DNA of 64,000 nt, taken from Acidimicrobiales bacterium (GTDB lineage: Bacteria > Actinomycetota > Acidimicrobiia > Acidimicrobiales > Poriferisodalaceae). The DNA is taken from positions 143,742 to 207,741 of the forward strand of contig VYDH01000020.1 in NCBI GenBank assembly GCA_009843525.1. Reading direction: 5' to 3'. Positions 55,487 through 64,000 of this stretch are shown here, in pieces (within the stretch, counting starts at the first letter, position 1; the number at the start of each line of letters is the position of its first letter). The notes under the pieces were generated by a model, which had not been told where the DNA came from, ran no database searches, and saw nothing but the letters and a program-made list of their open reading frames with translations. Both the position numbers and the translations under genes were made by a program.

Positions 55487-56995
55487 CTAATTGCCCAGCC
55501 GGCGCAGCAGCTCGGCTGCGTCCCGGCACTCGTCCAACAAGCTACCCACGTGCGCGCGGGTTCCTCGCAGCGGCTCGAGCATCGGCACGCGGCGCAGCGG
55601 ATCGGTTCCGATGTCGAACACCATCGAGTCCCAGTTGGCGGCCACGATCTCGTCCCCGAACTTGTCGAGGCAACGACCCCGGAAATATGCACGCGTCGTC
55701 GGCGGTGGCACCGAGACCGCTTCATCCACTTCATCGTCGGTCGTGATCCGTTCAAGACCGACACGCCGGGCCAGCGACTTGGACGGCCGCAGGTCGTGAT
55801 ACTGCAGATCCAGAGCGGCGAGCTTCGGATCATCCCAGTCGAGGTCGTGTCGCTCGGCGAAGGCCTCGTACAAGCGCAGCTTCGCCACCCAGTCCAACTG
55901 CGTCGCGAGCCCCATCGGATCCGATTCCAGCATGGCAAGGACAGCTTCCCAGCGGTCCAGGATGTCATTGCCGACGTCGTCGCCGCCGACGGGGTCCAGA
56001 CCATGGCTCTGCGCATACTTCCGGGCCAGGTCCAGGTATTCCCATTGGATCTCGATGGCTCGCATATGACGGCCGTCTGCCAGTTCGATCAGCCCCGACA
56101 GGGCAGTGTCGAAGCTCACCTGGCGCAGCGCCGCAACCGGCACGAGAGGCGTCAGGGGCTCAGGCACGAAGTCATCGTCGATCATCGCCAGCACCAGCGA
56201 AGTCGTGCCCAGCTTGAGATACGTCTGGAGCTCGCTCATGTTGGCGTCGCCGATGATGACGTGCAGGCGCCGGTACTTGCGCGTATCGGCGTGCGGCTCG
56301 TCGCGGGTGTTGACGATGGGCCGCTTGAGCGTCGTCTCGAGCCCGACTTCCTCCTCGAAGAAGTCGGCGCGCTGGCTGATCTGGAACGGCCGGTCACCGA
56401 ACGGTGCCGGCGAGCGGTCATCCATCGGGACCTCGACGCCCAGCTTGCCGGCGCCGCAGAAGATCTGGCGGGTCACGAAGAACGGCAGGATGTGCGTCAC
56501 CACCCGGCCAAAGGGCACATCTCGGTCCAGCAGGTAGTTCTCGTGGCAGCCGTAGCTGTTGCCCTTGCCGTCGCTGTTGTTCTTGTGGATGACCAGCTCT
56601 TCGTCGTCCGGCAGGAGGTTGTTGGCAGCCTGCATGGATCGGATCAGGATCTCCTCCGCCGCCCGGTCGTACACCACGCATTGGCGCGCGTCCGAGCACT
56701 CCGGAGTCGACAGTTCGGGATGCGCGTGGTCGACGTAATAGCGGGCGCCGTTGGTCAGCACGGCGTTGACCAGGTGCGTTTCGATCTCGGGGGCGAGCGC
56801 GTCGAACTCGTTGAAACCCCTCGCATCAGCCCCCGGCTGCTCGTCTTCGAAGTCCCAACTGACGCGCTGGCACAGGAAGCCGTTGACGTAGGCATTGATG
56901 ATCATCGACGACGCCGCCACGGGATTGGAGTCGCCCGTGCAGCGATGGATGATGCCGAACTCGGTCTCGATGCCAACGACCTTGTGAACCGCCAC
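55487..56995 (-). CDS. dop: Depupylase / Pup deamidase Dop
   Basis: A 502-residue PafA relative with VVGIETEFGI, the catalytic Asp in ARYYVDHAHPELSTPE, and [19 protein letters not shown]. It also has the Dop-specific insertion after the first Glu block (about residues 40-75). It removes Pup from substrates; its deamidase job is unneeded if Pup ends in Glu. GTG 56995 begins the conserved sequence; no clear ribosome site is seen. It is the first proteasome gene here, with a transposase remnant upstream. Confidence 0.94.
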   Translation of the reverse strand: MAVHKVVGIETEFGIIHRCTGDSNPVAASSMIINAYVNGFLCQRVSWDFEDEQPGADARGFNEFDALAPEIETHLVNAVLTNGARYYVDHAHPELSTPECSDARQCVVYDRAAEEILIRSMQAANNLLPDDEELVIHKNNSDGKGNSYGCHENYLLDRDVPFGRVVTHILPFFVTRQIFCGAGKLGVEVPMDDRSPAPFGDRPFQISQRADFFEEEVGLETTLKRPIVNTRDEPHADTRKYRRLHVIIGDANMSELQTYLKLGTTSLVLAMIDDDFVPEPLTPLVPVAALRQVSFDTALSGLIELADGRHMRAIEIQWEYLDLARKYAQSHGLDPVGGDDVGNDILDRWEAVLAMLESDPMGLATQLDWVAKLRLYEAFAERHDLDWDDPKLAALDLQYHDLRPSKSLARRVGLERITTDDEVDEAVSVPPPTTRAYFRGRCLDKFGDEIVAANWDSMVFDIGTDPLRRVPMLEPLRGTRAHVGSLLDECRDAAELLRRLGN

Positions 56996-57134
56996 TGCGC
57001 GAGACGCTACCGGCCAATCCTCCTGCTGGCCGGGCCACGGGGACCACCCGGCCCGGCATTGCATGCGAGACATCGGGACGTCTTCGCCCATGACCATGTG
57101 GTGGCGAGGCTTCTTGCAGGACTGGACGGGCTAA

Positions 57135-57389
57135 CGGGTCCCTGTCACCGTCAAGCACCGGCTCGACTTCAGAGGCAACCGGCGCGTCAACTCGGTGCTG
57201 CACATCGCGTCGGTCACCCAAGCCCGCCGGCAGCCCGACGCCGCCGCCTACCTCGCCAAGAAGACGTCCGAGGGCAAAACCCGGCGCGAAGCCCGCCGAG
57301 CCCACAAACGCCACCTCGCCAACCGCGTCATCCGACGAATGTGGCGAGACGAAAACACCCGAAACTCAACATCCAAAACCGCTGCCTGA
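57135..57389 (+). pseudogene. Truncated IS110-family transposase (C-terminal remnant)
   Basis: An in-frame stretch of 84 codons beginning after a TAA at 57132. RGNRRVNSVLHIASVTQAR and AAAYLAKKTSEGKTRREA match the C-terminal end of IS110/IS1111-type transposases (the RxNRxLNxALH and EGKTxxEA blocks). The catalytic N-terminal DEDD domain is missing. After the stop, the sequence ACTTGACAAGGGAGCGTC (57396-57413) resembles the usual downstream end of these elements. It lies just upstream of dop in the opposite direction. The rest of 56996-57498 holds no gene I can support. Confidence 0.75.
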
Positions 57390-57498
57390 GAAAACACTTG
57401 ACAAGGGAGCGTCCGACAGTCCCAACCGTCAACAACCTCCATGGGCACTACAACTAGCTGTGGCTGGTGCCGCGACTATTGCCATCATCAGCGATGCC

Positions 57499-58158
57499 TT
57501 ATTGGAGCGGTACGACCGCCTCGGGGTTATCCTCCAAGAAATCACGCACTATGTTGCGATAAAAGTCTCGCTGCATATCGAGCAAACGACCGCGCTCAGA
57601 TTCTGACAATGTCGGGTACTCGGCTGCGTATTTGGCGCACTCGTGGTTCAGATCGAAGTACTCATCCTCCGTCAACTGATAATCCACTAACGCCGCGTTG
57701 AAATATTCGAGCGAATTGTCGTGGAGCCGAAGACCCTGGTATCCCGCCGAAGAAACGCATTCGTCCAGCGAATCGTTGTACGCAAGCTCAAGTGCTCCAC
57801 CTGGCTTCAACTCCTCTGGCAGTGCGTCGCGAGCACCAATCATTCTCCCTCTAATGAGCTGCTCGAATACATACCGCTCGCGTTCTTGTTCGCTCGCCTC
57901 ATTCTGGAACCACTCATACTCAATATCACGCGCCTTCTTGGCTTCGTCAAAGGTCCTGTAGCGGGTATAGGTGTTCCGTGACTCGATGTACTCTTCCACG
58001 ATCTCCTCAACGCCGACCTCGACATCAGTGTACGAAACCGAACAGGACATCGCAGTCGCCAGCACCACGGCGACGGTCGCCAGCAGCAGCGCTCGAGAGT
58101 GCCTAGCAACTGAGCCACTTTCAGCTCGGCTCGTGGCTTGACTTTTATTATATTTCAT
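57499..58158 (-). CDS. Putative lipoprotein, acidic, function unknown
   Basis: A 219-residue protein with a basic start, a hydrophobic signal (ALLLATVAVVLATAMSC) and a lipobox-like AMSC, then an acidic, Glu/Tyr-rich domain (EVGVEEIVEEYIESRNTY; later LTEDEYFDLNHECAKYAAEY). No family is recognised. Base composition is clearly lower in GC than the core genes. It follows the phospholipase-like gene by 25 bases, and an in-frame ATG at 58179 is an alternative start. A role in protecting the cell from, or anchoring, that secreted protein is conjecture. Confidence 0.65.
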   Translation of the reverse strand: MKYNKSQATSRAESGSVARHSRALLLATVAVVLATAMSCSVSYTDVEVGVEEIVEEYIESRNTYTRYRTFDEAKKARDIEYEWFQNEASEQERERYVFEQLIRGRMIGARDALPEELKPGGALELAYNDSLDECVSSAGYQGLRLHDNSLEYFNAALVDYQLTEDEYFDLNHECAKYAAEYPTLSESERGRLLDMQRDFYRNIVRDFLEDNPEAVVPLQ

Positions 58159-58183
58159 GTGTTGCCATCTATAGCACATCGGG

Positions 58184-60133
58184 TCAGCCTTGATTCTCGT
58201 ACTTCGAATAGCCTACTGGGACCAGATCTAGACCAAGCCTAATCAGCGAGGCTATGCCCACGCAGTCTTCCAATCCTTGGTTACTCAAGGTCCATGTGTA
58301 TCGAGCCGAAAACTCGATTTGGGTCTTCTGATTTGCGTGGCACAGGACGAGTATATCCTCCTCGATCCGTTTGTTGGTTTCATCGATGAATTGACGGTTC
58401 CAGATACCCGTCTCAGTATCGTGATCGAAGTGGACCTTGATGCGATATGGGCTCTTCCAGTTGAAGTCATGTCTCATACATGCATAGACAATCGGCACTT
58501 CCATGCCATAGAAGTCTGTATAATCGACGAGATACTCCTCATTTACTAGGTCTCGAACGATGTAGAGATGGTAATTGTGCGCTAGATCTACGATACGAGC
58601 TTCGACCCAGCCAATAAGTTCCGCGGGAATGCTGCAGCGGTCAACGCCAAACTGCAACCACGGATACAGAGGGCTTTCGGGGTCGAACAGATCGTCATCG
58701 TTAGTAGGGTTGACTGGGGACGCTCCATAGCGCAACGTGCCCCGCGCATCGAGGAATTCCTCCAACGTTGCGCCGTCACCACTACGCCGCACATTTCCTA
58801 ACTGGAATACATCCTCTAGATGTTGGCTCATCGACGGTGTCAGGATAGCGAGTGTGAATTTGTGCGCGAGCTCAGGAAACATCTGGACCGTCGGTGCCTT
58901 CGCATATCGAGGGACCAGTTCCACGACATAGTCGCCAGCCATCACATCAGCAACTAGCCGCTTCCGGCGACTCGTCGGCTCTGCAGACGCCCTCAATGGA
59001 ACCGGAGAAGCAGCTTGGCCGTCACCGTCTATCGACCAAAGGATGACGTCAATGTTCGGAAGCGACTTGTACCAGTGAACCGGTGCGAAAGGATCGATCG
59101 GAGGCTCGTCGACGCGGACGTACAAATCGAACTCGATCTCATAGGTTGAGCGCGATGTCACATCGGAGGACACGCTGAACCTGTAGTACTCAGCCAAGCG
59201 CCCTGCCTTGGATGCGGAATCGCACTGGTTCTGGTAGATGTGTGCGACGACCGTCTCTCCCCAGCGCCTCCCGAAGCCACGACCGTTCGGGAGAGAGGCG
59301 AAGCAGCTTTCGTCAAGTGTGGGTGTGAGGGGCTGGCAGGTGCCGTCTTGAAGCGGCCGGTATCCGGGCGCGCAGGTGGCGTTGACAACAATTTGCTGGG
59401 TGCTGGTGTGCCCGGACGCGGTGAACGCAAGCGTGATGGCGGTGGTGCGGGCTTTGTCAGGTTTGAGGTCGACTGCTGCTGAGCCATGCAGGGCAGTGAC
59501 GCTCGCGGTGAGCCCGACGGGGTTGATGCTCTGCACCGTGACAGTGGCGTCGTAGGGCAGATAGTCGAAGCGGTGCTTCGCGGTCTGTCCTACGGTCGCG
59601 GTGACCGTGTCCGGCAACTCGTCTGATTGAACGGCGAAGTCGGCTTCGGCGCGCAGCCGGTAGCCGCCAGCGGCGTCGGGAAGCGCGGTGGTGACTTCGA
59701 TGGTGTAGTCGCCTGCGGTAAGGATTACGTCATCGAGTTTGGTGGCGTCGCCGCGCAGGTTGTTGTGGCTGTGGAGCGCCGTCCCGCCTGAGCCGTGACC
59801 CTTGAGCAGCAGCAAGTAGGTGTCCAGGGCACCCTGGCCAGTGCCGGTGGGCTCAAGATCGATTGTCGCCCATCCTGCGGTGGCCATGGTGAATGTGTAG
59901 CGGTGCGCGTAAAAGGTCGCCGACGCCGGCGTCCGCTTGGCCGAGGTGCAGCTGGCGGCGCTGAGGGTGCCGGTGCGGCTGGTGCTGCCGTGCCACAGGG
60001 TGCCCAGAGCGGTGCTGCACGCTGCTTCGTCGCGCGCTGAGAACGTCGCTGTCGCCGTCGAGGCGGCATAGCCGTCGTTGGAGCATTTCACTTCGACGTC
60101 GAGGGCGCCCGTCGCGGTGGTCGTGACTGACAC
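58184..60133 (-). CDS. Secreted modular protein with prokaryotic phospholipase A2-like C-terminus, 5'-truncated
   Basis: 649 residues from a GTG, without a signal peptide. Modules in order: an Ig-like strand repeat (SVTTTATGALDVEVKCSN), a PPC-like beta domain (HRYTFTMATAGWATIDLEP, AGDYTIEVTT), another beta domain, and a C-terminal domain with FGVDRCSIP and YACMRHDFNW, resembling the DGCS...ACxRHDFxY signature and His-Asp dyad of prokaryotic phospholipase A2. The homologous reading frame continues upstream to about 60215, then jumps to another frame with a second copy of the Ig-like repeat. The 5' end is therefore rearranged and the gene may be inactive. Confidence 0.7.
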   Translation of the reverse strand: MSVTTTATGALDVEVKCSNDGYAASTATATFSARDEAACSTALGTLWHGSTSRTGTLSAASCTSAKRTPASATFYAHRYTFTMATAGWATIDLEPTGTGQGALDTYLLLLKGHGSGGTALHSHNNLRGDATKLDDVILTAGDYTIEVTTALPDAAGGYRLRAEADFAVQSDELPDTVTATVGQTAKHRFDYLPYDATVTVQSINPVGLTASVTALHGSAAVDLKPDKARTTAITLAFTASGHTSTQQIVVNATCAPGYRPLQDGTCQPLTPTLDESCFASLPNGRGFGRRWGETVVAHIYQNQCDSASKAGRLAEYYRFSVSSDVTSRSTYEIEFDLYVRVDEPPIDPFAPVHWYKSLPNIDVILWSIDGDGQAASPVPLRASAEPTSRRKRLVADVMAGDYVVELVPRYAKAPTVQMFPELAHKFTLAILTPSMSQHLEDVFQLGNVRRSGDGATLEEFLDARGTLRYGASPVNPTNDDDLFDPESPLYPWLQFGVDRCSIPAELIGWVEARIVDLAHNYHLYIVRDLVNEEYLVDYTDFYGMEVPIVYACMRHDFNWKSPYRIKVHFDHDTETGIWNRQFIDETNKRIEEDILVLCHANQKTQIEFSARYTWTLSNQGLEDCVGIASLIRLGLDLVPVGYSKYENQG

Positions 60134-60235
60134 GGTGCGGGACGTGCCGGTTCCCGCTGCCGCCGCGTGCTGTCCGGTGATGCCCGCGGTATGGCGGGCG
60201 GTGCATTGGGCAGTACGTCCACGTCGAGCTCCCCC

Positions 60236-60287
60236 GTCGCCGTCGTGGTGACGCTGACGGTGCGGTTCGTGCCCGTCCCTCCAGGAA
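60236..60287. repeat. 52-base dispersed repeat, copy 1
   Basis: Matches 63316-63367 at 49 of 52 positions by eye, in the same orientation. It encodes (minus strand) part of the Ig-like module GGTGTNRTVSVTTTATG. In this copy it lies ahead of the truncated phospholipase-like gene, in a different frame from that gene. Confidence 0.7.
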
Positions 60288-60326
60288 ACCGAATGCTCTG
60301 AATCCAGCTAGTACGCTCTGACACTG

Positions 60327-60866
60327 ATGCAGGTTGATGCATCCGGAACCATTCGCGTCGGCCCTGTTCACGCTGTGGCGCTGGCCAGCGTGGGGCGGCG
60401 CATTGTGGCGCGATTGATCGACGGCGTTCTTGTCTGTGCCGCCGCTGCTTTGGTCACGATCTCGGTCTTGGGGTTCTTGCACCTCGCCTGGTTCGGGATT
60501 GTTTGGATAGCGCTGACGCTTGCTTACGATTTTGTGTCCGTAGCGGGGTGCGGTAGACAGTTCGGAAAATGGATCATGAGAATCTGCGTGGTCGACTCCG
60601 TGACAGGACGCAAGCCAAGATTTCCCGACGCATTCGTGCGCGCGATCGCACTGATGCTGATGTTAGTCGTTGCACAGATAGCGATACTTGTCCCAGTAGC
60701 GGCAGAGCTGTTCGATTTGTCGGTATTTGCTTTCGCTTCCATACCTTTGGCGGTTGTTTCAGTAGCGACTCTCGCCACAATATACCGGAGTCGATTCCGG
60801 CAGGGTTGTCACGATAAGTCCGCCCGCACGCTGGTAGTCTTAGACTCATCTTCTGACCAAGACTAG
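60327..60866 (+). CDS. RDD-family membrane protein
   Basis: A 179-residue protein with an RDD domain: SVGRRIVARLIDGVLV holds the Arg and Asp that name the family, followed by about three to four membrane helices. A GKWIMRICVVDSVTGRKP stretch follows the second helix, as in other RDD proteins. Function is unknown; some relatives are ion or metabolite carriers. It lies on the opposite strand between the two phospholipase-like units. GC is lower than in the core genes. Confidence 0.75.
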   Translation: MQVDASGTIRVGPVHAVALASVGRRIVARLIDGVLVCAAAALVTISVLGFLHLAWFGIVWIALTLAYDFVSVAGCGRQFGKWIMRICVVDSVTGRKPRFPDAFVRAIALMLMLVVAQIAILVPVAAELFDLSVFAFASIPLAVVSVATLATIYRSRFRQGCHDKSARTLVVLDSSSDQD

Positions 60867-60879
60867 AGTCGGATCTGCG

Positions 60880-61548
60880 TCAGTTGATCTCTAAGCTTGA
60901 AGGCTTGCTCGCCGACGTCAACCTAAGCCATTCATACGCCAACTCGACATAGTACTTGTCGTATATTTCGTCAAATCGATGCTGCATCCAGTTCTCACCG
61001 AATCGCTCTCTCAATACAGAATTGAAAGTCTCCGGCGGACGTAGAACCACTGTAAGTAAGCTTGAAACATATTTCTGATGAGTCGGCTCTCGATATACGA
61101 AACTGTTGGCCGTCCATCTGTCTAATTTGCTGAGCAACTCTGCATGGTCCGTGTCGAAACTGGCACCGTCGAACTCGCCCGAGCGAGTTATCTCCGGAAT
61201 CGCCTCAACCACGGTGTATCGTACTATTTCTTTCAGCGAACCCACGAAGTCACTGACATCCAATGTCTCCGTCTCCGCACGAGTTCTGTTATCGCTGTGG
61301 AACGAAGTAACTGAACTGATGCTGATGCCTACATGCTGCTCTAACTCATCCCGCAGTGACTGGGTCCACAATGTGTCGACAGAATCTGAGAGTGATGTGT
61401 TTCCAGTGCAAGCCCCCAACAGGCTACCGATCAGAATGCACCGCAACATGCACATAAGGCACCCACGACAGCTACCGGACGCTGTGTGTGACTCAACCTG
61501 ATGTACCACCATCTGCCCACCAGACCCTCTGCTTTGTCTTGCACTCAT
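60880..61548 (-). CDS. Putative lipoprotein paired with the second phospholipase-like gene
   Basis: A 222-residue open frame. The probable mature start is a lipobox Cys in CILIGSLLGACTGN (residues about 37-50), so translation may begin at one of the internal ATG codons near MCMLRC rather than at 61548. The mature part is polar, with no family I recognise and no visible similarity to the lipoprotein at 57499. The ATG at 61548 overlaps the stop of the upstream phospholipase-like gene (ATGA), showing tight coupling. Confidence 0.65.
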   Translation of the reverse strand: MSARQSRGSGGQMVVHQVESHTASGSCRGCLMCMLRCILIGSLLGACTGNTSLSDSVDTLWTQSLRDELEQHVGISISSVTSFHSDNRTRAETETLDVSDFVGSLKEIVRYTVVEAIPEITRSGEFDGASFDTDHAELLSKLDRWTANSFVYREPTHQKYVSSLLTVVLRPPETFNSVLRERFGENWMQHRFDEIYDKYYVELAYEWLRLTSASKPSSLEIN

Positions 61549-64000
61549 TCAACGCGCTCCGGCGCGCCGATGTCTGAATTGATTGGCGCTACTGAGTACA
61601 AAACTGCCTTCCCGACCACGAGCCGATAGGTTGCTGCGTCGAGGTAGCAAGAGAATCGTGCAACGACCCAGTCAGAGCCGTGCAGGATCCGTTCGCAAAG
61701 CTCGCGTATGTCGAGTTCAATTCTCTCGTCCGCTTGCTCCTTCGTATCTTCAGTCCAACTCTCGATTCTCGGGTTTACGTGATGCTGAATGCGTGTGAGG
61801 TTTCGCCAGTTGAAATCGTGGCGCCAACAAGCGTGATAGATCGGCACCTTCCTGCGTGGCAGTCCTACGTCAATCCACGCCAGCCCCAGTGTGTTGTACG
61901 TCGCTTCATCCGGCGACGAGGAGCATTGGTCCGAGGTCCAGGTGAGATACGGGTAGTCGGCATGGTCTTGAGCGCGAGTTCTCACGAATTCAGCCAGAGT
62001 CAACTGGCTTGAGACGCTGCCTATATGTCCGAGACGCTGAGTCTCGTCGTATTGTCGCCGGCCTGTGGGGATGATCGCGGTGACGCTGTAGCGGTCGTTC
62101 GGCCGCGAAACCCGTTGCGACGGCGCCAACTCGACTATGTACTGGCCGGGGCCGAGAGTCGTCTCGGCGAAGAGCCCGTCCGGTCCGTGTGTCGTCGCAT
62201 GTGCCTTGAACGACAGCGAACTCGGGTTCTTCTTCCAGATGGTGAGCGAAGGCTGCCCGCCGTCGAAGTGAACAGCAGTCGGGGCGTTGCGAGGCTCCGC
62301 TGAGTCGACGGCCACTCGCACCGGCAAGCGTCCGGGCCGGTCCGGCACCGTGAAGCTGAAGTACGAGGCGGCACCGAGCTCGGACAGCGAACGGCACGCT
62401 GCGGGAGCCTTGGTGCTGTAAGCCGAGTAGCGCTCGACGACGGAGTTGGCGCCCCAGTAACCGTCGGTGTTGAGCGGCGTCACCGCGCACCCGGACGGCA
62501 ACGTGCTGGCGAGGGGGGTGCAGGTGCGGCTGGTGGTGGTGACGTGCCTCGGCGGGCAGAGGATCTTGACCATCGTGGAGACCGTGCTGGTGTGCCCAGA
62601 AGCAGTGTAGGCGACAGTGACGGTGTAGTCGCCGGCATGGGTAGAGGTCGCAGTGAGAGCCGCGTTGCCTCGGTCGGAGGTGACGGCGGCGGTGAGCCCA
62701 GTGGGGGTGACCGACTGCACCGTCGCGGTAGCGCCTGTTGGGAGGTAGGCCCATGTGCGGGCGATGGACTGGCCGACGCGAGCGTCTACGCGGGAAGGTT
62801 GCTCGGGAGCCCGAACGTCGAAGTCGGCGTCGATGCTCAGCCGATATGGGCCGGTGTCGATTGCGCTGGCGGTGGTGGCCTCGATGGTGTACTTACCAGG
62901 TGCCAGAAACAGGCTGGTGAGCTGCGCGTTGTCGCTGACGCCGCTGTTGTCGTCGCGTGCGCGTTCCACACCGCCCGAGCCGTGCCCATACAGCACCACC
63001 AGATATGGATCGATCGCGCTGAGCAGGCTGCCAGTGGCATCGAGATCGACACTCACCCAGCCCGCGGTGGCCATCGTGAACGTGTAGCGGTGCGCGTAAT
63101 ACGTGAGGTCGGCATTCTCGGCGTCACGACGGAACGACGTGCATCTCAGGCGAGGGGTGCCCTGTGCGAGTGTGCCGGACTCAACCCGCGTCCCATGACC
63201 AAGAGTGCCCAACTCGGTCGCACATGCCGCATCATCGTCGGCCCGGAACCGCGCTGTCGCAGTGCTCGTCGCGTGCCCCGCATTGGAGCACTCGACCTCG
63301 ACATCAAGCCACCCTGTCGCTGTCGTTGTGACGCTGACGGTGCGGTTCGTGCCCGTCCCCCCAGGAACAGGATCGCCCGCGGCGGTGAAGCCTCCGACTC
63401 GACGCGCAGTGCACCTCGCTGTAGCTGGCGCGACATCGAAGGTGCCCGACATCGCGCCCGGCCCATTACGCGTCCCGGCGGTGTAGTTCGTGATCACCAC
63501 AGGCGGATCGCAGTCCACGGCGATCTTGGTGGTGTGCTGAGCCACCCCGCCGATGCTGACCGTGAGGGTGATGTCGCCGTCAGCGGTGCAGCGCACCGTG
63601 GCGGTGCCGGCCTGGGTGAACACCACGGCGCCTCCCACCACTGACACGTCCAGATCCCCCAATGCGGGGATCGCCCTCACGCCGATCGCGGCGGCCCAGC
63701 CGAGGGTCATCTGGCTGGAGGGGCCCGTCGCTTCGGCCCCGAGAATCATCTCGTCGCCGCGGGTCATCGTGCAGGTGTATTTCTTGTCCACGCCCGCATC
63801 CAGCGGGTCGGTGAACCTAACGCACGACCCCTCGGCATCGGCATCCACGGTCACGTCGCTGACCGGCTTCAGTGCTCTGAGGGTGGAGGTGGCGGTGGCG
63901 GTGCGGTAGCCGGTGTGGGTGCAGGTGACGGTCACTGTGGTAGTGCTGTTCCGTGTCAGGGTTCTTGGGACAGGGTTTTGTTTGTCCTTGATCTGAAGGA
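61545..64000 (-). CDS. Secreted modular protein with prokaryotic phospholipase A2-like C-terminus (5' end outside the window)
   Basis: At least 818 residues; the frame is open to the window edge, so the N-terminus and any signal are not seen. Repeated Ig-like strands (TVTCTHTGYRTATATSTL, SVTTTATGWLDVEVECSN) and PPC-like domains (HRYTFTMATAGWVSVDL, APGKYTIEATT) precede a C-terminal domain with WTSDQCSSSPDEATYN and YHACWRHDFNWRN. The latter closely fits the prokaryotic phospholipase A2 signature, with the His-Asp dyad in HDF. It would act outside the cell on lipids, if active. It is the intact relative of the gene at 58184, and the lipoprotein gene follows in a 4-base overlap. Confidence 0.75.
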   Translation of the reverse strand, partial: LQIKDKQNPVPRTLTRNSTTTVTVTCTHTGYRTATATSTLRALKPVSDVTVDADAEGSCVRFTDPLDAGVDKKYTCTMTRGDEMILGAEATGPSSQMTLGWAAAIGVRAIPALGDLDVSVVGGAVVFTQAGTATVRCTADGDITLTVSIGGVAQHTTKIAVDCDPPVVITNYTAGTRNGPGAMSGTFDVAPATARCTARRVGGFTAAGDPVPGGTGTNRTVSVTTTATGWLDVEVECSNAGHATSTATARFRADDDAACATELGTLGHGTRVESGTLAQGTPRLRCTSFRRDAENADLTYYAHRYTFTMATAGWVSVDLDATGSLLSAIDPYLVVLYGHGSGGVERARDDNSGVSDNAQLTSLFLAPGKYTIEATTASAIDTGPYRLSIDADFDVRAPEQPSRVDARVGQSIARTWAYLPTGATATVQSVTPTGLTAAVTSDRGNAALTATSTHAGDYTVTVAYTASGHTSTVSTMVKILCPPRHVTTTSRTCTPLASTLPSGCAVTPLNTDGYWGANSVVERYSAYSTKAPAACRSLSELGAASYFSFTVPDRPGRLPVRVAVDSAEPRNAPTAVHFDGGQPSLTIWKKNPSSLSFKAHATTHGPDGLFAETTLGPGQYIVELAPSQRVSRPNDRYSVTAIIPTGRRQYDETQRLGHIGSVSSQLTLAEFVRTRAQDHADYPYLTWTSDQCSSSPDEATYNTLGLAWIDVGLPRRKVPIYHACWRHDFNWRNLTRIQHHVNPRIESWTEDTKEQADERIELDIRELCERILHGSDWVVARFSCYLDAATYRLVVGKAVLYSVAPINSDIGAPERVE
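63316..63367. repeat. 52-base dispersed repeat, copy 2
   Basis: Partner of 60236-60287, inside the second phospholipase-like gene and in frame with it. The two copies are direct repeats about 3.1 kb apart, spanning the lipoprotein and RDD genes, and could support deletion or duplication by recombination. Confidence 0.7.

Noticed and set aside
57195..57389. Intact small gene of 64 codons
   Set aside because: Its sequence is the tail of an IS110-type transposase, and the homologous frame extends further upstream, so it is a remnant.
1..64000. tRNA, rRNA, CRISPR arrays and cobalamin or glycine riboswitches
   Set aside because: I looked for T-loop consensus, regular spacer-repeat patterns and B12-box-like sequences, including before the corrinoid operon, and saw none that I can support by eye.

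Overview
The window is high-GC DNA from an actinobacterium. The evidence is a complete Pup-proteasome locus (pafA, prcA, prcB, pup, dop), the tatA-tatC-helY neighbourhood usual beside it in actinobacteria, many GTG starts, and genes packed with 4-base GTGA/ATGA stop-start overlaps. The gene set (a doubled ThyX-like protein, a DUF3866 protein, one-carbon genes of the dimethylglycine type) would suit an Acidimicrobiia-like lineage, but that placement is inference.

0-24.8 kb is a methylamine/betaine-type one-carbon region. It encodes an MttB-family methyltransferase without pyrrolysine, a corrinoid protein, a DUF1638 protein, a methyltetrahydrofolate:corrinoid methyltransferase, a RACo-type corrinoid activator, MetF-like reductase, formate-THF ligase, a dimethylglycine dehydrogenase-like flavoprotein with its own ETF, an IclR regulator and an NAD-type formate dehydrogenase, with MFS and EamA transporters. 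The proposed flow is: methyl group from a quaternary amine to the corrinoid, to methyl-THF, to methylene-THF, to formate (Fhs), to CO2 plus NADH. The flavoprotein and ETF would oxidise the demethylated product. FolD is not in the window. The formate dehydrogenase has an in-frame TGA (11716) followed by a textbook bacterial SECIS hairpin, so it is very probably a selenoprotein. Its N-terminal Fe-S part is encoded by a separate gene downstream of the NuoE/NuoF-like subunit. Three intergenic regions of this block (5972, 11249, 24677) each carry two 17-bp dyads spaced by exactly one base, which define a candidate IclR regulon.

24.8-57 kb is mostly core genome: proS, a SNF2 helicase with a small partner, a three-gene catabolic operon (D-aminoacylase-like, DsbA-like, Baeyer-Villiger monooxygenase), a secreted lysozyme-like protein, a type IIA topoisomerase A-B pair, NUDIX, GNAT, the doubled ThyX-like protein, helY-tatC-tatA, a phosphodiesterase, lepB, DUF3866 and the proteasome genes. 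Pup ends in GGE rather than GGQ.

57-64 kb is accessory. A truncated IS110-family transposase lies where the genes upstream of dop (commonly the ATPase mpa/arc) would be expected. It is followed by lower-GC genes: two modular secreted proteins ending in a prokaryotic phospholipase A2-like domain, each followed at once by a putative lipoprotein gene, plus an RDD membrane protein. The first phospholipase-like gene is broken at its 5' end, and the second runs off the window. No tRNA, rRNA or CRISPR array was seen.
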